Part shown: piece after piece, positions 59,766 to 64,000 of the stretch | Position numbering within the stretch: the stretch's first letter is position 1 | Layout of the letters: the number at the start of each line of letters is the position of its first letter | Source of the DNA: an uncultured Pelagibacteraceae bacterium | Lineage (GTDB): Bacteria > Pseudomonadota > Alphaproteobacteria > Pelagibacterales > Pelagibacteraceae | Length of the DNA: 64,000 nt | Reading direction: 5' to 3' | NCBI GenBank assembly: GCA_902601315.1 | Contig: CACKMS010000002.1 | Coordinates: forward strand, 82,763-146,762 | Notes under the pieces: generated by a model | Told to the model about the DNA's origin: nothing | Databases searched by the model: none | What the model saw: only the letters and a program-made list of their open reading frames with translations | Position numbers and translations under genes: made by a program

Positions 59766-61231
59766 TGGCTAAAACTAATCAATTTTTTATTGAAAGAGAA
59801 CAAAACAAATATGAAGTTGTTATTGGCCTTGAAGTTCATGCGCAGGTAACTTCAGCCTCAAAATTATTTTCATCTTCACCAACAAAATTTGGAGCTGAAC
59901 CAAATACTCAAGTTAGTTTAGTAGATGCAGCTTTTCCTGGAATGCTTCCAGTGATAAATGAGTTTTGTGTCAAACAAGCAATTAAAACTGGAATTGGTTT
60001 AAAAGCAAAAATAAATAAAAATTCTATATTTGATAGAAAAAACTATTTTTATGCCGATCTTCCACAGGGTTATCAGATTTCTCAATATAAATATCCAATA
60101 ATTGGTGAAGGTAAAGTTATTTTAGATATGGTAGATGGCCAAAAAGAAATTGGCATCGAAAGACTTCATTTAGAGCAAGATGCTGGCAAAAGTATTCATG
60201 ATATAGATCCAACAAATACATTTGTAGATTTGAATAGATCTGGTGTAGCTTTAATGGAAATAGTTAGCAAACCTGATTTAAGATCACCAGATGAAGTTAA
60301 TGTATATATAAAAAAATTAAGATCTATTATGAGATATCTCGGAACTTGTGATGGTAATATGCAAGAAGGATCTCTTAGAGCAGATGTAAATGTTTCAGTA
60401 AGAAGACAAGGTGATGATAATTTTGGCACACGATGTGAGATTAAAAATGTGAATTCAATAAAATTTATGCAGATGGCTATAATTTATGAAGCTAACAGAC
60501 AAGTTGATCTTATAGAAGAAGGGAAGAGCATTGATCAAGAAACAAGATTATTTGATACAAAAAAAAATGAAACAAGATCTATGAGATCTAAAGAAGACGC
60601 CCATGACTATAGATATTTCCCAGATCCAGATTTATTGCCATTAGAAATAAGTGATGAGTTTATAAGTCAAATTAAAGATGAAATACCTGAATTACCAGAT
60701 GAGAAGAAAAAAAGGTTTATAGATAAATTTAATTTATCATCATATGAAGCTAATATTTTGGTATCAGATATTGATACATCTAAATATTTTGAAGAAGTAA
60801 TTAAAAATTCAGATGTTAAACTTGCAACTAATTGGATTACTGGTGAACTTTTTGCTGTATTAAATGAGAAAAATTTAGAAATTTCAGAAAGTCCAGTGAG
60901 TTCTAACAATTTATCAAAACTGATAAATTTAATTAAAGACGGTACAATATCAGGAAAAATAGCAAAAACTATTTTTGAAGAAATGATTGATGGAGATAAA
61001 GATCCGCAGATAATTGTTGATCAAAAAGGATTAAAACAAGAAAGTGATCCCAAAGCACTTGAGGAGCTTATTAATAAAGTAATTAAAAATAATACTTCTA
61101 AAGTTGAAGAATATAAGTCAGGTAAAGAAAAATTGTTTGGTTTTTTTGTTGGTCAAGTTATGAAAGAAAGCAAAGGTAAAGGAAATCCTCAATTAATTAA
61201 CAAAATTTTAAAAGAAAAATTAAATGGATAA
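59765..61231 (+). CDS. gatB: Aspartyl/glutamyl-tRNA amidotransferase subunit B
   Basis: A 488-residue kinase/transamidase subunit. It starts with the [11 protein letters not shown] region (about 18-28) and has [15 protein letters not shown] near 278-292, followed by the C-terminal YqeY-like tRNA-binding tail. I choose ATG at 59765 rather than a TTG four codons upstream. With GatA and GatC it is the indirect route to Gln-tRNA. Confidence 0.96.
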   Translation: MAKTNQFFIEREQNKYEVVIGLEVHAQVTSASKLFSSSPTKFGAEPNTQVSLVDAAFPGMLPVINEFCVKQAIKTGIGLKAKINKNSIFDRKNYFYADLPQGYQISQYKYPIIGEGKVILDMVDGQKEIGIERLHLEQDAGKSIHDIDPTNTFVDLNRSGVALMEIVSKPDLRSPDEVNVYIKKLRSIMRYLGTCDGNMQEGSLRADVNVSVRRQGDDNFGTRCEIKNVNSIKFMQMAIIYEANRQVDLIEEGKSIDQETRLFDTKKNETRSMRSKEDAHDYRYFPDPDLLPLEISDEFISQIKDEIPELPDEKKKRFIDKFNLSSYEANILVSDIDTSKYFEEVIKNSDVKLATNWITGELFAVLNEKNLEISESPVSSNNLSKLINLIKDGTISGKIAKTIFEEMIDGDKDPQIIVDQKGLKQESDPKALEELINKVIKNNTSKVEEYKSGKEKLFGFFVGQVMKESKGKGNPQLINKILKEKLNG

Positions 61232-61877
61232 ATATATGGATATCGATCAAAAAATGATCGACTATATATTTTCACACACCTCTAAACTTCATCCAGTACA
61301 AAAGAAAGTTATCAAATTTAATGAAAAACTTGGTTACATAAAAAAATTACAAATTTCAGTATTACAAGCTAACTTTATTGAATTTTTAATAAAATTTAAA
61401 AAGTTTAAATCTTGTTTAGAGATCGGTACATTTACTGGTTACAGTGCTTTATCAATAGCCTTATCTTTACCAAAGAATGGAAGGTTATATTGCATAGATA
61501 AAAATGAAGAAAAACTCAACATTGCTAAAAAATTTTTTAAGCAAGCAAATGTAAATAAAAAAATATTTACCGATATATCAAATGCTAAAGAAAGTTTGTT
61601 AAAATTAAAAAAAAATGCAAAAAAGTTTGATTTTATACTAATTGATGCAGATAAAGAAAATTACATAAAATACTTCGATTTATCATTATCTTTATTAAAC
61701 AAAGGTGGGGTAATATTAGTTGATAATATTTTATGGAAAGGTGAAGTAGTTAATCCATTAGCCAATGACAAGCTTACTAAATTAATTAAAAATTTTAACA
61801 ATTACATTAAGAAATTAAAAATTAATAAATATATTGTTCCAATTGGTGATGGGTTTTTAATTTGTTGGAAAAAATAA
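61224..61877 (+). CDS. SAM-dependent O-methyltransferase, Mg-dependent (caffeoyl-CoA/catechol type)
   Basis: A 217-residue class I methyltransferase of O-methyltransferase family 3. [17 protein letters not shown] (motif I), [11 protein letters not shown] and [12 protein letters not shown] (metal and SAM sites) are clear. Substrates in the family range from catechols to tRNA wobble hydroxyuridine (TrmR). The next gene is trhO, which makes hydroxyuridine in tRNA, so a TrmR-like job is attractive but inferred. It overlaps gatB by 8 nt; a later ATG at 61236 is possible. Confidence 0.82.
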   Translation: MDKYMDIDQKMIDYIFSHTSKLHPVQKKVIKFNEKLGYIKKLQISVLQANFIEFLIKFKKFKSCLEIGTFTGYSALSIALSLPKNGRLYCIDKNEEKLNIAKKFFKQANVNKKIFTDISNAKESLLKLKKNAKKFDFILIDADKENYIKYFDLSLSLLNKGGVILVDNILWKGEVVNPLANDKLTKLIKNFNNYIKKLKINKYIVPIGDGFLICWKK

Positions 61878-62767
61878 TGAAAATATTTTCTTTTTACAAA
61901 ATAGAACGAATCAAAAATCTTAAATCTTTAAAAATAAAAATAATTAAAGAAATACAAAAAAATAATATTAAAGGATTAATAATTTTGTCCAAAGAAGGTA
62001 TTAATGCCACGATAGCTGGAAACAGTAAAGATATTTCAAATATTGTTAAATATATTAAATTAATTCTGAATATTAAAAAATTTAACGTTGAAAATATTAC
62101 ATACTCTTCATTCATTCCATTTCTTAAAACTAAAGTAAAAATTAAAAATGAGGTTGTGCCAATGGATTATAACTTCTCATTTAAAAATAAAATTACAAAA
62201 AATTATCTATCTCCAAAGAAATGGGATAATTTAATATCTCAAAAAAATGTAAAAATTGTAGATGCTAGAAAACCATTTGAATATGAGGTTGGTACCTTTA
62301 AGGGAGCCATAAATCCAAATACATATAATTTTAGAGAGTTTAAAACATATTTATCTAATTTAGATAAAAAACAAAAAATTGGCATGTTTTGTACAGGTGG
62401 TATTAGATGTGAAAAAGCATCAAATTATTTACATAATAATGGTTTTAAAAATGTTTATATGCTCAAAGGTGGAATTATAAATTATTTTAATAAAACTGAT
62501 CCAAAAAAAAGTAATTGGAAAGGAGAATGTTTCGTATTTGACAATAGAGTTACAATTAAAAAAAATACTAAAGTTGGAAATTATGGTATTTGTAACGCTT
62601 GCAGATTGCCTATTAGTAAAAAAGATAAAAAGTCTAAATATTACAAAATTGGTTTATCTTGTCCTAAGTGTTATGACAAGTTGACATCAAGCCAAATAAC
62701 TAGATTTACTGTAAGACATAAACAATTATTAAATAAAAAAATTCCTCTCATTTATAAAAGAAAATAA
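61877..62767 (+). CDS. trhO: Rhodanese-domain tRNA uridine(34) hydroxylase TrhO
   Basis: A 296-residue protein with an N-terminal acylphosphatase-like domain (ILSKEGINATIAG near 37-49), a rhodanese domain whose active-site loop CTGGIRCEKA carries the catalytic cysteine, and a C-terminal cysteine-rich part (CNACRLP and CPKCYDK). This is the YceA/TrhO layout, linked to 5-hydroxyuridine formation at tRNA position 34. The ATG at 61877 overlaps the upstream TAA. Its neighbour may complete methylation. Confidence 0.9.
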   Translation: MKIFSFYKIERIKNLKSLKIKIIKEIQKNNIKGLIILSKEGINATIAGNSKDISNIVKYIKLILNIKKFNVENITYSSFIPFLKTKVKIKNEVVPMDYNFSFKNKITKNYLSPKKWDNLISQKNVKIVDARKPFEYEVGTFKGAINPNTYNFREFKTYLSNLDKKQKIGMFCTGGIRCEKASNYLHNNGFKNVYMLKGGIINYFNKTDPKKSNWKGECFVFDNRVTIKKNTKVGNYGICNACRLPISKKDKKSKYYKIGLSCPKCYDKLTSSQITRFTVRHKQLLNKKIPLIYKRK

Positions 62768-62773
62768 ATTCGT

Positions 62774-64000
62774 ATGAATATTTTGTCTGATGATGTTAAA
62801 ATATTAATTAGGAAGCTTGCAATACCTGCAAGTGTAGGAACCTTATTCCAGACTTTATATAATATAGTTGATACTTTTTTTGCAGGTAAAATCTCACCTG
62901 AAGCATTAGCTGCACTTACCAAATCATTTCCTATATATTTTATATTAATCGCATCATCTATTGGTGTGACAGTTGCTGGTACTTCATTAATTGGAAATAG
63001 CATAGGTGAAAAAAAATTTAATAAAGCTTCAACTTATTTTTGCCAGTTAATTTTTTTTTCAATTATTTTAATATTTTTTATAACACTAATAGGTCTTAAT
63101 TTGTCTGATGATGTTTTTAAGGTTATGGGTTCAACAGATGAAGTTATGAATTTAGGTTTAGATTATACTAATATAATTTTCTATGGATCTTTCCTTTTTA
63201 TAATAGTCGTCGCTATGAATTCTTTGTTACATGCAGAGGGAGATACCAAAACATACAGAAATGCCCTAATTATATCTTTTATTTTAAATATATTTTTAAA
63301 TCCAATTTTAATATTTGGTTTTTTATTTATTCCAGCTTTTGGCATGAAGGGTATTGGTATTGCTACAATAATTGCACAATCAATTTCGTTTATAATAATT
63401 TTCAATAAAGTAATTAAAAGCGAATTTACAAAAAAAATAATTATTGAAAATTTTTTTCCCAAAATTTATTTTTTAAAAAATATTTTTTTTCAATCTATGC
63501 CAATCATTATCTCTATATGTGGTTACTCTGTTGCATCTGCTATTGTTTTTAAATATGCTGGCTTTTCAGGAGAGTATGCAGCAGCTGGATACGGCGCAGG
63601 TACGAGAATTGAACAAGTTGTACTTTTGCCTATACTTGGCATTAACACTGCAATTATAACAATTATAGCACAAAATTTTGGCGCTAAAAATTTATCGAGA
63701 ATTAAACAAACATATTTAACCGCAATAAAATATGCTTTTGTAATAATGATTTTATCTTCTTTATTTGTGTATTTCTTGGCTGAATTGTTAACAGGTATTT
63801 TTTCCAAAGATTTAAACGTTATTGAATTTGGAAAATTGTATTTACAAATATCAGCATTTGTATTGCCAGCATATCCAGTTTTTTTCTTATCAAATGGTTT
63901 TTTTATGGCACTAAAAAAATCTGAAAAAGCTCTAATTGCAAATGTTTTTAGAAATGTAATATTTCCATTTCTGGTTTTTTACACAGCTGTATTTTATAAC
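62774..64000 (+). CDS. MATE family efflux transporter (3' end outside window)
   Basis: 409 codons are open to the right edge of the window. The protein is strongly hydrophobic with about eleven segments visible. LAIPASVGTLFQTLYNIVDTFF near the start and the repeated AAAGYGAGTRIEQVVLLPILG segment in the second half are typical of MATE/DinF-like antiporters. Substrate cannot be predicted. The ATG follows trhO by 6 nt. Confidence 0.88.
   Translation, partial: MNILSDDVKILIRKLAIPASVGTLFQTLYNIVDTFFAGKISPEALAALTKSFPIYFILIASSIGVTVAGTSLIGNSIGEKKFNKASTYFCQLIFFSIILIFFITLIGLNLSDDVFKVMGSTDEVMNLGLDYTNIIFYGSFLFIIVVAMNSLLHAEGDTKTYRNALIISFILNIFLNPILIFGFLFIPAFGMKGIGIATIIAQSISFIIIFNKVIKSEFTKKIIIENFFPKIYFLKNIFFQSMPIIISICGYSVASAIVFKYAGFSGEYAAAGYGAGTRIEQVVLLPILGINTAIITIIAQNFGAKNLSRIKQTYLTAIKYAFVIMILSSLFVYFLAELLTGIFSKDLNVIEFGKLYLQISAFVLPAYPVFFLSNGFFMALKKSEKALIANVFRNVIFPFLVFYTAVFYN

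Overview
The window looks like a piece of a streamlined marine alphaproteobacterial chromosome of the SAR11 / Pelagibacterales type. The evidence is strong AT bias in coding and non-coding DNA, lysine- and asparagine-rich proteins, almost no intergenic DNA, many 1-4 nt stop/start overlaps, and alphaproteobacterial gene order (purB-purC-purS-purQ-purL-bolA-grxD, gatCAB, ruvX-pyrB-pyrC', no rpsD in the alpha cluster). The assignment rests on pattern recognition; no database search was run. I saw no mobile element, prophage, CRISPR array or rRNA. No stretch above 300 bp lacks a gene; the longest gaps are 14607-14795 and 29673-29825.

Layout. (1) 1-7033, minus strand: one run sfsA, map, purB, purC, purS, purQ, purL, bolA, monothiol glutaredoxin (cut by the window edge), i.e. 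de novo purine synthesis plus Fe-S/redox partners. (2) 7049-9212, plus: a CinA-like MoCF-domain protein, a gamma-glutamylcyclotransferase-fold protein and the AzlC/AzlD exporter. (3) 9227-14606, minus: a compatible-solute operon with glucosyl-3-phosphoglycerate synthase, a matching HAD phosphatase and a GH13 phosphorylase, preceded by an SDR protein, two tiny membrane proteins (one only 48 aa) and a DUF4149 protein. (4) 14796-16983: tRNA-Leu, nadK, a secreted unknown, tRNA-Thr and an RlmB-type rRNA methyltransferase. (5) 17118-45643, plus: about 28 kb of translation and transcription genes: tRNA-Tyr, tRNA-Gly, tuf (broken), tRNA-Trp, secE, nusG, rplKAJL, rpoBC, rpsL, rpsG, fusA, then the S10, spc and alpha ribosomal clusters with secY, adk and rpoA fused into one run; an RluC-type pseudouridine synthase follows. 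(6) 46603-51615: lipB, mgtE, panC, galU and ugd (frameshifted). (7) 51617-57972, minus: ruvX, pyrB, pyrC', plsY, topA, ridA. (8) 58024-64000, plus: gatC, gatA, gatB, an O-methyltransferase, trhO and a MATE transporter cut by the window edge.

Most noteworthy: tuf is disrupted by an inferred 26-nt deletion that removes switch I, with no second tuf in the usual fusA-rpsJ slot; ugd is split by one extra A in an A9 run although a longer A13 run in the same gene keeps frame; the dihydroorotase beside pyrB lacks its metal ligands and is probably a PyrC'-type scaffold; and a complete glucosylglycerate synthesis plus phosphorolysis cassette carries two unannotated-size membrane peptides. Two frame disruptions in 64 kb also raise the possibility of assembly or sequencing error, so read-level checks come first.
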